This document shows positions 41,894-51,529 of a DNA stretch of 64,000 nt, one piece after another. The first letter of the stretch is position 1; the number at the start of each line of letters is the position of its first letter. The stretch is from Spirochaetota bacterium. Lineage in GTDB: Bacteria > Spirochaetota > Spirochaetia > SPDA01 > JAJSAL01. The stretch spans positions 19,857 to 83,856 of the forward strand of contig JAJSAL010000151.1 in assembly GCA_024274705.1 (NCBI GenBank). Direction: 5' to 3'. The notes below the pieces were generated by a model. That model had not been told where the DNA came from, did no database searches, and saw only the letters and a list, made by a program, of their open reading frames with translations. The translations under genes and the position numbers were made by a program.

Positions 41894-42619
41894 ATGAAAT
41901 ATAAAATCGATCTCCATTGCCACTCAATCGCTTCCGGTCACGCATACAGTACCATTGCGGAGATTGCAAGGGCAGCTTCGAAAAAAGGCCTTCAGATGAT
42001 AGGCATTACCGATCACGGGCCGGCCCTGCCCGGCGGAACCCATGATTTCTTTTTTTCAAATCTGAAAGTACTGCCTGAGACCATGTACGCTATCCGGATA
42101 CTCAGGGGTGTGGAGGCAAACATCATGGATTTCAGCGGGTCCCTGGACTTAGGCGAGAACCGTCTTGAAGTTCTCGACATCGTTCTTGCGGGATTTCACA
42201 ATCCCTGTATCCAGGCAGGGTCGGAAAAGGAAAATACCAGGGGAATGGTCGGTGCTATTAAAAACCGGTTCGTAGACATCATCGTGCATCCCGGGAACCC
42301 TGCATTCCCTATCGACTTCCACCAGGTTTTAGATGCGGCAAAGGATTACGATAAACTGATAGAAATCAATAACAGCTCTTTCGGCGTAAGCAGGAAGGGG
42401 AGCGAAGAAAACTGTATGAGAATCGCCGAACTCTGCCTGGAGCACGGTGTTAACGTGGCCGTGGGAAGCGACAGCCATATAGCAAAGGATGTAGGAGAGT
42501 TCGGCAAGGTGCACGAAATCTTTAAAAAGATCGGTATGCCGGAAGAGATCATTATGAACCTTTCCGTTTCGCGGTTTACTGCATTTCTTAAAAGCCGGGG
42601 AAAATCCCGGTTCGTCTGA
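41894..42619 (+). CDS. PHP-domain phosphoesterase (YcdX-like)
   Basis: 241 residues from ATG 41894. The PHP metal motifs appear in order: KIDLHCHS (HxH), GITDHGPALPG, RGVEANIMDF, DIIVHPGNPAF and VAVGSDSHIA. This is the pattern of YcdX-type phosphatases. No clear Shine-Dalgarno precedes the start. It stands alone on the plus strand between minus-strand genes. Substrate unknown; a phosphate monoester is expected. Confidence 0.86.
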   Translation: MKYKIDLHCHSIASGHAYSTIAEIARAASKKGLQMIGITDHGPALPGGTHDFFFSNLKVLPETMYAIRILRGVEANIMDFSGSLDLGENRLEVLDIVLAGFHNPCIQAGSEKENTRGMVGAIKNRFVDIIVHPGNPAFPIDFHQVLDAAKDYDKLIEINNSSFGVSRKGSEENCMRIAELCLEHGVNVAVGSDSHIAKDVGEFGKVHEIFKKIGMPEEIIMNLSVSRFTAFLKSRGKSRFV

Positions 42620-42626
42620 GACCTCA

Positions 42627-42880
42627 TCAGGATAAAAACGCATCCTTCAGCCTTTGAATACGGGCATCATCCATCAAACTCAAAGGGCCGAGCCCTTTCG
42701 CCGAAATAATGGAATCAGCAATAAAATCGGTAATCTCCAGGCGGTCGAAACAGCTCAGGATGTCATTTCCGGATACGATAACACTATCATTTTCTATCAT
42801 TGCAACAGGTGAATTCCCGGAAATCACATCCGCTCCATGATGATGATATCTGTAGGATGGAGTAACACTTCGTTGATCAT
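42627..42880 (-). pseudogene. class II aldolase C-terminal remnant
   Basis: The 66-residue track ORF reads SPVAMIENDSVIVSGNDILSCFDRLEITDFIADSIISAKGLGPLSLM, which fits the C-terminal third of fuculose-phosphate-type aldolases (PAVLLENHGVLVVG, then LLEAFDRLE). The frame stays open upstream to about 42880 but reaches the 3' end of the next gene, so about 130 N-terminal residues with the active-site Glu and HAH are gone. The zinc-binding ENHG is changed to ENDS. It lies at the end of the isomerase-dehydrogenase operon, where an aldolase would be expected. Confidence 0.62.
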
Positions 42881-43806
42881 GAAAGGGTATACCCGCCGGA
42901 AAACACAGCCCTTAAGGCCTGTATCGACGTAGTCAGTTCTTTTTCAAGCAGGTAATCCGAATACTCCCTTCCCATCTTCGGTCCCCCGGTTTCGTAATAT
43001 CCCACCAGGTGGTCTACCGGAAACATCCGGCTGTTCTGCTCGATGAGTGACCTCACTGTTCCAAGGTCCACTATGCCAAGCTGCCGTTCCCCCTCTGAAA
43101 ATCCAAACGTGGAGCTGAACATCCTGTCGGTATTCTTGAAGTGAAACTCAGCCGTCCAGGGAATCTGATGCTCGAAGAGATCCATGTTGGTATGGATGAT
43201 GCGGCCCTTTTGATCTGCATATCCGTGGGAAATATCACCGCACACATATACAGGAACCGTGGTATCCGGGTGATCCTGGTGATACCCGGAGAGTGTACCC
43301 AGCATATAATCCAATTCTTCCGGCAGGGTGGGAGGCTCCGCCAGGGAAGACATGGGTTCCATGGTAAGCCCTTTTAATCCCTTCTCTTTGGCCAGTTCCA
43401 TGAGCTCTTTCATGTGTTTCAGGTAACAGGCGATACCCGTCCCTTTTGTTTCCATCCGGTCCCTGGGAACCGTACCGGGGTTGGAACCGATATAGTCGGC
43501 ACCGAGAAGTGATGCAGCATGGATGTACTGTTCGTAGTTTTTCCGGGCGGCCCGTTCCATGTAGGAATTCCCGGAAAAAAATCCTCCCAATTCCCTGTGT
43601 GTAGTAAAGCAACTTTTAATCCGGACCCCGCACTTCTCTGCATCGTCCTTAAGATCAAAAAAAAACCCGTCTTCCATAGAGTAAACCTCGAAAAAACTCC
43701 CGATTTGCACGTACCGCACATCGATACGATCCATCAACCGGAACAGCCACCTGTGGGAATACCTGTATTCGATGGGATCACTCTTGATGCCAAGACTGAA
43801 TTCCAC
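42877..43806 (-). CDS. TIM-barrel sugar isomerase/epimerase-like protein
   Basis: 309 residues. It begins MEFSLGIKSDPIEYRYSHRWLF. Likely metal ligands are in CFTTHREL, GLTMEPMSS (Glu), VCGDISH (Asp-His) and AEFHFKNTD (Glu-His). The order E-D-H fits xylose-isomerase-like barrels of tetrulose/pentulose isomerases and epimerases. It follows the dehydrogenase gene by four bases and probably acts on its keto product or a phosphate of it. Distinct from the proteins at 23855 and 40272. Confidence 0.74.
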   Translation of the reverse strand: MEFSLGIKSDPIEYRYSHRWLFRLMDRIDVRYVQIGSFFEVYSMEDGFFFDLKDDAEKCGVRIKSCFTTHRELGGFFSGNSYMERAARKNYEQYIHAASLLGADYIGSNPGTVPRDRMETKGTGIACYLKHMKELMELAKEKGLKGLTMEPMSSLAEPPTLPEELDYMLGTLSGYHQDHPDTTVPVYVCGDISHGYADQKGRIIHTNMDLFEHQIPWTAEFHFKNTDRMFSSTFGFSEGERQLGIVDLGTVRSLIEQNSRMFPVDHLVGYYETGGPKMGREYSDYLLEKELTTSIQALRAVFSGGYTLS

Positions 43807-43810
43807 CTGC

Positions 43811-44848
43811 TTAACCCACCCGGAACACTACACGGCTGATGGTTTCCGTTTTCTCCACCATTCTGCGAAACATGTCCACTCCTTCCGAAAGATAGGGCGT
43901 GTGGCTGATGAGGGAACCGACATCCATCCCCCGGTCCATATAATCCAGCACCGCTGTCCACTCATTATGTCCCGACGGCGCGAACCTGGAGTTCCAGGTA
44001 CCGAAAATCCGGATCTCCTTACGGAGAATATGGGAAAAATCCTTCTCGCCGATCCGGAACTCCCCTTCGATGTTTCCTAAAAAGACGACTTCCCCGAACC
44101 GGGCTGCCGACTGCACAGCCTGCAGAAAGGTCTTCGGCAGGCCTACTGCCTCGACTACGCAATCCGCACCGTTCCCCGACGTGAAACCGGAGATTGTCCC
44201 CACCGGATCCGCATCTCCTGCATCGATCGGTATAAATCCCATCTGCTCTGCCAGGTCCAGCTTTTCCCTGTCGATATCAACAATCATGATTTTCCCGGCT
44301 CCCCTGATGCGGAGCCACTGGGCAACCATATTGCCGATTGCACCGGCGCCGAACACCGCAGCAGACGCACCCGGCTTGAAGGAAAACTTGTTCGCTCCGT
44401 GGAGAGCAACAGCGCAGGGTTCTGTCAGAGCCGCGTGGAGAATATCCACATGATCCGGCAGGAGTACCAGGTTTTCCTCCGGGGCGTAGACATACTCCGC
44501 GAATGCACCGTCCCGGCGGGAACCGAGATAATCGTAGTCCAGGCACTGGGCATAGTCTCCGGTCTGGCAGGGTACACAGGTATGGCACGGGATGAGAGGG
44601 AAGACGGTAACCCGGTCACCTTTTTTAAAGGCACTCCCGGAACAGGGATCCTCCACTAATCCTGAAAATTCATGCCCCATAATAAGGGGATGATGATACG
44701 CTCCTCCACCGAACCCCCGGTGGATATCAGACCCGCATATGCCTGAAGCTGCGACTTTTACCAATATCCACCTGTCGCCCGGACATTCCGGCAGGGGTGT
44801 ATCCTTGTATGTCAACCTTCCATTTTCTTCGAGTACAAGAACGTTCAT
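43811..44848 (-). CDS. zinc-dependent polyol/alcohol dehydrogenase (MDR)
   Basis: 345 residues from ATG 44848, preceded by GGAAGGTG. The catalytic zinc region is GICGSDIHRGFGG and MGHEFSG, structural zinc CHTCVPCQTGDYAQC, and the NAD motif GAGAIGNM. This is a sorbitol/threonine-dehydrogenase-type medium-chain enzyme that oxidises a secondary hydroxyl of a polyol or sugar acid. It is divergent from another MDR dehydrogenase at 44996, and the two share a promoter region with a long inverted repeat. Confidence 0.88.
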   Translation of the reverse strand: MNVLVLEENGRLTYKDTPLPECPGDRWILVKVAASGICGSDIHRGFGGGAYHHPLIMGHEFSGLVEDPCSGSAFKKGDRVTVFPLIPCHTCVPCQTGDYAQCLDYDYLGSRRDGAFAEYVYAPEENLVLLPDHVDILHAALTEPCAVALHGANKFSFKPGASAAVFGAGAIGNMVAQWLRIRGAGKIMIVDIDREKLDLAEQMGFIPIDAGDADPVGTISGFTSGNGADCVVEAVGLPKTFLQAVQSAARFGEVVFLGNIEGEFRIGEKDFSHILRKEIRIFGTWNSRFAPSGHNEWTAVLDYMDRGMDVGSLISHTPYLSEGVDMFRRMVEKTETISRVVFRVG

Positions 44849-44867
44849 CATCACCTTCCCGGGAACC

Positions 44868-44896
44868 ATAATAAGATTAATATATATCTTTTTCAA
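44868..44896 (-). promoter_or_regulatory. promoter of the 43811 dehydrogenase operon
   Basis: On the minus strand TTGAAA (44896-44891), 17 bases, TATTAT (44873-44868). Confidence 0.65.
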
Positions 44897-44941
44897 GCAT
44901 TATTTAGATTAGTTGACATGTTTTGACTATTTTTGCTTGAA
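44892..44941. promoter_or_regulatory. inverted repeat spanning both divergent -35 elements
   Basis: TTCAAGCA (44892-44899) and TGCTTGAA (44934-44941) are a perfect eight-base inverted pair 34 bases apart. Each arm overlaps one of the two outward -35 hexamers, so a single repressor could block both promoters. The DeoR gene at the end of the plus operon is the obvious candidate. Confidence 0.55.
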
Positions 44942-44965
44942 TGTTACGTTGATTAAGGATACTAT
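44937..44965 (+). promoter_or_regulatory. promoter of the 44996 dehydrogenase operon
   Basis: TTGAAT (44937-44942), 17 bases, TACTAT (44960-44965), 30 bases before the start codon. Confidence 0.6.
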
Positions 44966-44995
44966 GAGTACACTGAAGGTCGGAGGTCTTACCCC

Positions 44996-46039
44996 ATGAA
45001 AGCAGCTGTCTTAGAGCAATACGATAAACTTATCGTAAAAGACGTTCCCCTGCCGGGGTGCGGGGACAATGATGCTATAGTTAAAGTAAAAGCCTGCGCC
45101 GTGTGCGGATCGGACATACGGATCTATCACTACGGCAACGACCGGGTAAAACTCCCGGCGGTAATGGGGCATGAAATTGCCGGCGAGGTAGTGGAAGCCG
45201 GGAAAAACGTAACCAGGGTCAAAACAGGGGACCGTGTTGCCGTCGGGGCGGATGTACCCTGCGGCGTGTGCTACTGGTGTACTAACGGTATGGGTACCAA
45301 CTGCGCTATCAACTACGCCATCGGGTACCAGTTTCCGGGAGGATTCCAGGAATACATGGTGTTAAACGAAACCACTTTGAACTACGGCCCTGTCACCTAC
45401 ATACCTGATTCCATGAGTTATGACGAGGCTGCCATAGCAGAACCGTTAGCCTGCGCCGTCAATGGACTGGAACTGGCCCGGTTTTCCATCGGTAAGAGCA
45501 TGTGCATCATCGGCCTGGGTCCCATCGGGTGTATGATGCTGGAACTTTCCAGGGTATACGGCGCCTCCCTGGTGTTTGCGGCCCAGCGGTCGAAAAAAAG
45601 GCTGGAGATGGCCAAATCCTTTCTTCCGGATGCACGGTTCATCTCCACCGAAGAGGAAGACCTGGTACAGATCGTCATGGATGAGACCGGAGGAGAGGGG
45701 GTGGACCTGGCGATCACCACCGCCGGTTCGGTCAAAGCCCACGCAGACGCTATAGCCATGGTGCGCCACCGGGGATTTGTAAACCTTTTCGGCGGGCTTA
45801 AGAACCAGCCCGCACTTGAACTGGATTCGAATCTGATTCATTATAAAGAGTGCTTCGTCATGGGAAGTCACGGGTCGCTGCCGAGGCATCACAAAATCGC
45901 GGTAGACTCGATACACAAGGGATATATCCACGCAAAGAAATACATATCCAAAATCTTTCCCCTTTCAGACATACAGGCGGCCTTCGACTATCACGAATCC
46001 CGCCAGGGATTTAAAGTGATCGTCCGGCCGTCTACGTAA
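44996..46039 (+). CDS. zinc-dependent polyol/alcohol dehydrogenase (MDR), second
   Basis: 347 residues with GGAGG before the ATG. Catalytic zinc residues are in CAVCGSDIRIY and MGHEIAGEV, structural zinc Cys in CGVCYWCTNGMGTNC, and the NAD motif in GLGPIGCM. C-terminal GGLKNQPALELDSNLIHYKE is typical of sorbitol-type dehydrogenases. It begins the operon dehydrogenase-epimerase-DeoR. With the divergent dehydrogenase this suggests two oxidation steps on a polyol or on two epimers of one. Confidence 0.88.
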   Translation: MKAAVLEQYDKLIVKDVPLPGCGDNDAIVKVKACAVCGSDIRIYHYGNDRVKLPAVMGHEIAGEVVEAGKNVTRVKTGDRVAVGADVPCGVCYWCTNGMGTNCAINYAIGYQFPGGFQEYMVLNETTLNYGPVTYIPDSMSYDEAAIAEPLACAVNGLELARFSIGKSMCIIGLGPIGCMMLELSRVYGASLVFAAQRSKKRLEMAKSFLPDARFISTEEEDLVQIVMDETGGEGVDLAITTAGSVKAHADAIAMVRHRGFVNLFGGLKNQPALELDSNLIHYKECFVMGSHGSLPRHHKIAVDSIHKGYIHAKKYISKIFPLSDIQAAFDYHESRQGFKVIVRPST

Positions 46040-46054
46040 AAGAGGAGGGGGGAA

Positions 46055-46744
46055 ATGACGAGAACCGGTAAGGGACAATCCATCCGCATATCCCCTTCCA
46101 TGATGTGTACAGATTTTCTCCACCTGGAGGATGAGCTTACACTCTTCGATGAAACCGGGATCGACTATCTCCACATCGATATCATGGACGGCCATTATGT
46201 GCCCAACTTCACCCTGGGTCCCGGGTTCTGCAAAGTGCTGGCGGAACACTCTTCCATACCTATGGACATCCACCTGATGATCGAGAACGTGGATGCCTAC
46301 GTGCCGGTGTTTGCCGGTTTTCCGGACTGCGTCGTTACTTTTCACCCGGAAGTGTGCTATCACCCGTTGAGGACCGTCTCTTTCATCAGGGACCAGGGAG
46401 CCCGCGCCGGCATTGCGGTGGATCCTGCAACACCCCTGGAGTCGGTTAAGCACCTTTTTCCCGATATCGAGTTCATCTGCATGATGACCGTTAATCCAGG
46501 TTATTCCGGCGGCAGGCTGGTTCCCCAAGCCATTGAAAAGATCCGGGAATTTGCAGAGTGCTTTAAAAAGAGCGGGTACGATATCGAAATCGAAGTGGAC
46601 GGCAACGTGAGCTGGGAGAACATCCCGAACATGATAGCAGCAGGCGCTGAGACCCTGGTGGTAGGAACCTCTTCGATGTTCGAGAAAGGGATAAATCGTA
46701 AGCAGAATATTCAGCGCCTTAAGGCCCTCATAGAGGAGTGCTGA
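46055..46744 (+). CDS. ribulose-phosphate 3-epimerase family protein
   Basis: 229 residues with GAGGAGGGGGG before the ATG. HIDIMDGHYVPNFTLGP holds the metal His and first catalytic Asp, MDIHLMIEN the second metal His, MTVNPGYSGG the phosphate loop and IEVDGNVSWENIP the second catalytic Asp. This barrel epimerises ketose phosphates at C3. Its place in a peripheral catabolic operon suggests a specialised pentulose- or hexulose-phosphate epimerase rather than the housekeeping Rpe. The DeoR start codon lies 27 bases after its stop. Confidence 0.86.
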   Translation: MTRTGKGQSIRISPSMMCTDFLHLEDELTLFDETGIDYLHIDIMDGHYVPNFTLGPGFCKVLAEHSSIPMDIHLMIENVDAYVPVFAGFPDCVVTFHPEVCYHPLRTVSFIRDQGARAGIAVDPATPLESVKHLFPDIEFICMMTVNPGYSGGRLVPQAIEKIREFAECFKKSGYDIEIEVDGNVSWENIPNMIAAGAETLVVGTSSMFEKGINRKQNIQRLKALIEEC

Positions 46745-46770
46745 CGGTTACCTTACAAACGGAGTTTACC

Positions 46771-47543
46771 GTGCTTGACAGGGAACGACAGGAAACTATC
46801 CTGCGCCTGGTAAAACAAAACACCTTCGTATCTATCCACGACATCGTGGAGCTGGCAAACGTTTCCGAAGCTACCGTGAGAAGGGACCTGGCCCGGCTTG
46901 AAGCATCGGGATACATCCGGCGGGTACGGGGGGGGGCCGAAGCGACAGATGAGCTGAAAAGCCGGGACCCGGTATACCATGAACTTCCTTTTGAATACAG
47001 AAAAGGAATCATGCATGAAAAAAACGCCTTATCGCAAAGCAAGCCGCTTCGATGTGCTTAAGAGGGGAGACCATCATTATCGACGGCGGCTCCACCACCT
47101 ACCGGATGGTGGAATTTCTGACCCCCTTGAAACTCAAGATTATTACCAATTCCTTTGCCATTGCAGAGTACCTCGTAAAGCACAGCGAAAACTCGGTATA
47201 CCTCCCGGGGGGCATCATTTTTCCGGAATCCCAGCTCATCCTGGACCCCTTCGACGAAGACATGTACCGGAACTTCCGCGCTTCAAAAGTGTTCATGGGC
47301 GTGGGAGGTATCGGAACCCAGGGGGTGACCAACAAGGCGATCAACCTGATCCGGGTAGAACGCCTTATGATCGATCAGGCGGATAAGCTCATCATCCTGG
47401 CGGACAGCAGCAAGTTCGAGACTGCAGGAGACCTCCTCCTCTGCGGTTTCGATCGAATCGCCGTCATCATCACCGACAGCGGAATTCCCGAGGAAGCGAA
47501 GGGTTTGCTGAAAGCCCATGATGTGGAAGTCGTAATCGTATAA
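46771..47543 (+). pseudogene. DeoR-family regulator with a one-base frameshift
   Basis: The first frame (GTG at 46771) gives LDRERQETILRLVKQNTFVSIHDIVELANVSEATVRRDLARLEASGYIRRVRGGA, a complete DeoR winged helix, but ends early. The second frame (47052) gives CLRGETIIIDGGSTTYRMVE, VYLPGGIIF and GVGGIGTQGVT, the sugar-phosphate domain. One extra A in the AAAAAAA run at 47018-47024 restores EKKRLIAKQAASMCLRGE and a normal 257-residue protein. Either the regulator is broken, making both divergent operons constitutive, or the read has a homopolymer error, or slippage occurs at the A-run. Confidence 0.85.
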
Positions 47544-47550
47544 AGTAAAA

Positions 47551-49344
47551 TCACACCTCGAAAAAACTGATTTTAGATGTAAGTGTGTTCATCGTTTCTT
47601 CGAGGTTATGATTGATTTCCATAACCTCGTTCATTGCCGATGAAATCTCCTGGGCTCCTTTGGAAATCTCATTCATCGCTCCTGACACCTGTTCGGATAT
47701 CTGATTGAATTCGTTCATGGATGAAGCAATTCCCTCCACCCCGGTATTGATTTCTGAAAAACCTTCCCTACCCTGTACGGTCACTTCCTGAAGCTGGGTT
47801 ACTGCGTCGAGGATCTGTTTACCCCCGGATTGGAGTTCCATCATTGCCGCAGCAATTTCCGAAAACGCCTCTGAAACCTCTACCACTTCCCCGTTGATGG
47901 CAGCAAATGCTTCCCCTGTATCCTGAGCCGAAAGAGAGGCTGTCTCGATCCTGCTGATCATTTCCTTTAAGATTTCGGAAATCTGTTTCGAGTTAGTGCT
48001 GGAGGTTTCCGCCAGTTTTCTCATCTCATCTGCAACAACGGCAAACCCTTTACCCACATCTCCTGCATGGGCAGCCTCTATTGCCGCATTCATGGAAAGA
48101 AGGTCCATCTGATTGGCTATCTGTGAAATGATTTCAGTAATTTCCCGGATATCGGAAACAAAACTGGCAATCTCTTCGACATTCCGGATAGTTACGGCGA
48201 GTTTATCCCCGCCCTGTTCAGCCGTTCTTACCAGTGTTTCGGTTGCGTCCTTTTTCTTTGCAGTGATGTCCGATACACTTTCAATAGACGCGATCATCTC
48301 TGTAATCGAAGCAGTCGATTCTTCCACCATTGCAGCCTGATTCTCGATCCGGGTATTCATATTCGATACTGTCCTGGCTATTTCTTCAGAGGAAACAGAT
48401 GAGTTCCCTATCCCTGTATTCAGCATTTCGATCTGGTCCTGGATAGACTTAAGATTGGCGGATATCTGCTCCAGGGACGCTGCAGTCTGCTCAGTTCCTG
48501 CACTTAGCTCCTGCTTCATCCGTATATTCTCAGCCGCCGTTTCTTTGATTCCTGTAACAATCCCCTTTAATTTATGTACAAACTCACTGAACACCCCGGC
48601 CAGATGGGAAAATTCATCCTTAGACCTGACATCCACGGATCCTGTGAGATCGCCCCGGGCTGTTGCCGAGGTATACGAAATGAGGGCATTTATCGATTTC
48701 ATGATGGACCTGGAAAGAAGAATTGAAAGGAAAAGCACCACGGCGAGGGCCACACCGGAAATGATAATCGATAACCGAATCGAAAACGCTAACTGTTCCT
48801 GAACATCACCGAAACGGCGGGACAGTTCTGTTTTATGGCGGGTAACAAGCTGTTCGAGTTCCCAGGTAATCTTTTCCGCAAAGGGATCGAACTGAACCAT
48901 CATCCTGTTCCCCGGGGCAGTGCCGGAGTCGATATACGCCTTGGCCATCTTTTTGCCCATAACAAAGAAATCATCCATATCCAATAAAATTTCCTTGAGA
49001 ATCTGAGCACTTTCCGCCTGACCCTGTTCAATTTTATGCTCTCCGATAAGATTTTTCAGCTTGTCTCTTGCATCGTTGTAGTAGGTCCCGGCAATTACTA
49101 ATCCATCGTCCAGTCCGTCGTTTCCCCTGGTTGCAGAAATATCGGTAAGCCACTGCTGGACCTGGACAACATCCTTCTGAATTTCCATGAGAGTGATGGT
49201 ATCTGCGAGTATTTCGACTTCGATTTCATTGATCCTGGTGGAGTTCCGAATATTCGCCAGGATTCCCATCATCGATATGGATAGGAGCAGGACCAGAACT
49301 AATACGAAACTGAGAGTTAACTTAAATTTCATCGAGAAAAACAT
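47551..49344 (-). CDS. methyl-accepting chemotaxis protein
   Basis: 597 residues. Membrane helix 1 spans about residues 5-30, a periplasmic helical sensor follows to about 190, and helix 2 ([20 protein letters not shown]) leads to a HAMP domain. The long coiled-coil signalling domain has the hairpin [30 protein letters not shown] that contacts CheA/CheW. The sensor resembles simple four-helix bundles; the ligand is unknown. It sits next to the rhamnose importer but has its own direction end to end with DeoR. No chemotaxis kinase genes are nearby. Confidence 0.92.
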   Translation of the reverse strand: MFFSMKFKLTLSFVLVLVLLLSISMMGILANIRNSTRINEIEVEILADTITLMEIQKDVVQVQQWLTDISATRGNDGLDDGLVIAGTYYNDARDKLKNLIGEHKIEQGQAESAQILKEILLDMDDFFVMGKKMAKAYIDSGTAPGNRMMVQFDPFAEKITWELEQLVTRHKTELSRRFGDVQEQLAFSIRLSIIISGVALAVVLFLSILLSRSIMKSINALISYTSATARGDLTGSVDVRSKDEFSHLAGVFSEFVHKLKGIVTGIKETAAENIRMKQELSAGTEQTAASLEQISANLKSIQDQIEMLNTGIGNSSVSSEEIARTVSNMNTRIENQAAMVEESTASITEMIASIESVSDITAKKKDATETLVRTAEQGGDKLAVTIRNVEEIASFVSDIREITEIISQIANQMDLLSMNAAIEAAHAGDVGKGFAVVADEMRKLAETSSTNSKQISEILKEMISRIETASLSAQDTGEAFAAINGEVVEVSEAFSEIAAAMMELQSGGKQILDAVTQLQEVTVQGREGFSEINTGVEGIASSMNEFNQISEQVSGAMNEISKGAQEISSAMNEVMEINHNLEETMNTLTSKISFFEV

Positions 49345-49461
49345 ATACCACCCCTATTAATATCTGCGTTTTCTTACAGTAGAGTATTATGTTTCCCCAG
49401 GTGAGAATCAACTAAATTTATTTTCAGCAGCGATATCAATAATAAGGGGGCAGACAGAATA

Positions 49462-50517
49462 CTACTGCCGGACCACCTGCCTCTTCTTGACAGCAAGGGT
49501 CCTGGCCGCGTCTATGGAGATAGCTAGAATGAGGATCCCTCCCTTAACGACTTCCCTCCAGTAGTAGGAAATGCCTGTTACCTGCTCCAGGTGGACCATC
49601 CCGTTCCGGATGATACCGATGATAAACACGGCGATAATCACGCCCAGAAGATTCCCCTTTCCGCCGGCAAGACTCACCCCGCCCAGGACAACGGCGGTAA
49701 TTACTTCCAGTTCGGCCCCGGTGCCTGCATCGTCCCTCCCCAGGGAAAGCTGGGCAAGGAGGATGACCCCCGCGAGGGACGCCATGATCCCGGAAAGCAT
49801 GTAGGCGGAAAACTTAATCCTGTTAACGTTGATACCTGCCAGGCGGGCGGCGTATTCGTTACTACCTGTAGCGAATACATTTCGTCCGTACCTGGTGTAA
49901 CGAAGTACCAGGGAAAACAGTACATACAGCACGATGATATAAATAAGGGTTATTGGTATGGCCTGGGTCCCGGGCGGTAAAAACTGCCGTGCTATAAGGA
50001 GAAACTGCTGATCGAAAATTCTTCCGACTTTAAGGGCGGGTATCTCCAGTGAGAACCAGGAAGCCAGTCCCCGGGCAAAAGCCATCATTCCCAGGGTCGT
50101 AATAACAGGATTGACACCTACCTTTGTAATGATAACTCCGTTTACAGACCCCAAAGCCGCGCCCACACATAAACTTAGAAGAACAACACCGATGGCCGGG
50201 ATGTGAGCATAGTGAAAAAGGACCGCTGTTACCGCCGTTACCCCGATAATCGATCCTACGGAGAGATCGAGCCCGGCGATAAGAATGACGAAGGTCATGC
50301 CTATCGCGGTTATGGCCTTAACCGGTATATTGCTTAAAATGGCTTTGAAATTCTGGTAGGAAAAAAACTTGGGAGTAGCCAGTCCGAAAAACATGATGAG
50401 TAAGACCATCAGGATGATCAGGGCAGGTACCATGGATTTTCCGTATACAAAAATATCGGAAAGCTTTTCCACCAGCACGTTCTTTTTTCCGTTTTTTGAT
50501 CCCGTTGAGTATGCCAT
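49462..50517 (-). CDS. L-rhamnose ABC importer permease (RhaP/RhaQ-like) 1
   Basis: 351 residues with about ten membrane segments and the ribose-type permease signatures MTFVILIAGLDLSVGSIIGVTAV and AVVLGGVSLAGGKGNLLGVIIAVFIIGIIRNGMV. It is the last gene of the importer operon, 17 bases after the other permease. Two different permeases point to a heterodimer, as in known rhamnose importers. Assignment to rhamnose rests on the mutarotase gene in the same operon. Confidence 0.85.
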   Translation of the reverse strand: MAYSTGSKNGKKNVLVEKLSDIFVYGKSMVPALIILMVLLIMFFGLATPKFFSYQNFKAILSNIPVKAITAIGMTFVILIAGLDLSVGSIIGVTAVTAVLFHYAHIPAIGVVLLSLCVGAALGSVNGVIITKVGVNPVITTLGMMAFARGLASWFSLEIPALKVGRIFDQQFLLIARQFLPPGTQAIPITLIYIIVLYVLFSLVLRYTRYGRNVFATGSNEYAARLAGINVNRIKFSAYMLSGIMASLAGVILLAQLSLGRDDAGTGAELEVITAVVLGGVSLAGGKGNLLGVIIAVFIIGIIRNGMVHLEQVTGISYYWREVVKGGILILAISIDAARTLAVKKRQVVRQ

Positions 50518-50534
50518 GTTACTTCACCTGCCTT

Positions 50535-51512
50535 CTAATACTTCTTCCGGTCCCGCATCTCGTAGAGCGCCACTACGGCAACGAGAAGGATCCCCTGGAA
50601 CACCCGTATGTGTACCCATTTAAAACCGACCATGGTAAACCCATTGTATAGAACGCTTAAGATAAGCGCTCCTGCAAGGGTTCCTATGATGTTCCCCTTG
50701 CCGCCGGAGAGGACTGTGCCGCCTAAAAGCACGGCGGCAATCATGTCCAGTTCCGATCCAACCCCGTGCTGGGGCATGCCTACGGCGGTCTGCCCGACAA
50801 GAATGATACCGCTGAAGGATGCTGCCACACCGCTCATCAGGTAGAGAATATATTTTACTTTTTTCACCCTGATCCCGGAGATCCTTGCCGCCTCTTCATT
50901 CGCCCCGATACAGTACACTTTCCGTCCGAATTTCGACCGCGCCAGGACTAGTGCAAGGACGACATACACCGCTGTGAGCCAGATGATGGGTGTCGGGATC
51001 CCTGCCAGCTGGCCCCTTCCGATAAACCCGGTTACGTCCTCCATCATCAGGATAGACCGGCTTTTCGAAATAACATACGCCATTCCGGTGGCCATCGACA
51101 TGGTGCCTAAGGTTGTTATAATCGGATTCAGGTCGAGGGTGGTCACCAGTACCCCGTTGATCGAACCGATAACAGCACCGATGAGAAGACCGATTATAAG
51201 GATGATTCCCACGGGCAGATGATTCGGCAGGTTGTACAGCGCCGCCACTGCACAGGAGGTTACTGCAATGTTGCCCCCGATAGAGATGTCCAGCCCCCCG
51301 GTAATGAGAATAAATGTAAGGGCTGCAGAAACGATACCCGTGTATGCCAGGTTCGTGATCATGGAAGTGATATTGTAAGAAGAATAGAAATCCTTCGAAA
51401 ATATCGCGAATACCAGCACCATTACCCCGAGGAAAATGAAGAGTATAACAGTTGATGAAAGACGCTTCCGCTCTTTGACATCTGTAGAATTGACGCTGTC
51501 TATTGTGGACAT
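50535..51512 (-). CDS. L-rhamnose ABC importer permease (RhaP/RhaQ-like) 2
   Basis: 325 residues, a second ribose-type permease: LTFILITGGLDISIGGNIAVTSC, IITTLGTMSMATGMAYVISKS and AVLLGGTVLSGGKGNIIGTLAGALILSVLYNGF. It follows the ATPase gene by 17 bases. Together with the permease at 49462 it should form the transmembrane channel. Confidence 0.85.
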   Translation of the reverse strand: MSTIDSVNSTDVKERKRLSSTVILFIFLGVMVLVFAIFSKDFYSSYNITSMITNLAYTGIVSAALTFILITGGLDISIGGNIAVTSCAVAALYNLPNHLPVGIILIIGLLIGAVIGSINGVLVTTLDLNPIITTLGTMSMATGMAYVISKSRSILMMEDVTGFIGRGQLAGIPTPIIWLTAVYVVLALVLARSKFGRKVYCIGANEEAARISGIRVKKVKYILYLMSGVAASFSGIILVGQTAVGMPQHGVGSELDMIAAVLLGGTVLSGGKGNIIGTLAGALILSVLYNGFTMVGFKWVHIRVFQGILLVAVVALYEMRDRKKY

Positions 51513-51529
51513 ACCTTCCCCCGCTATCC

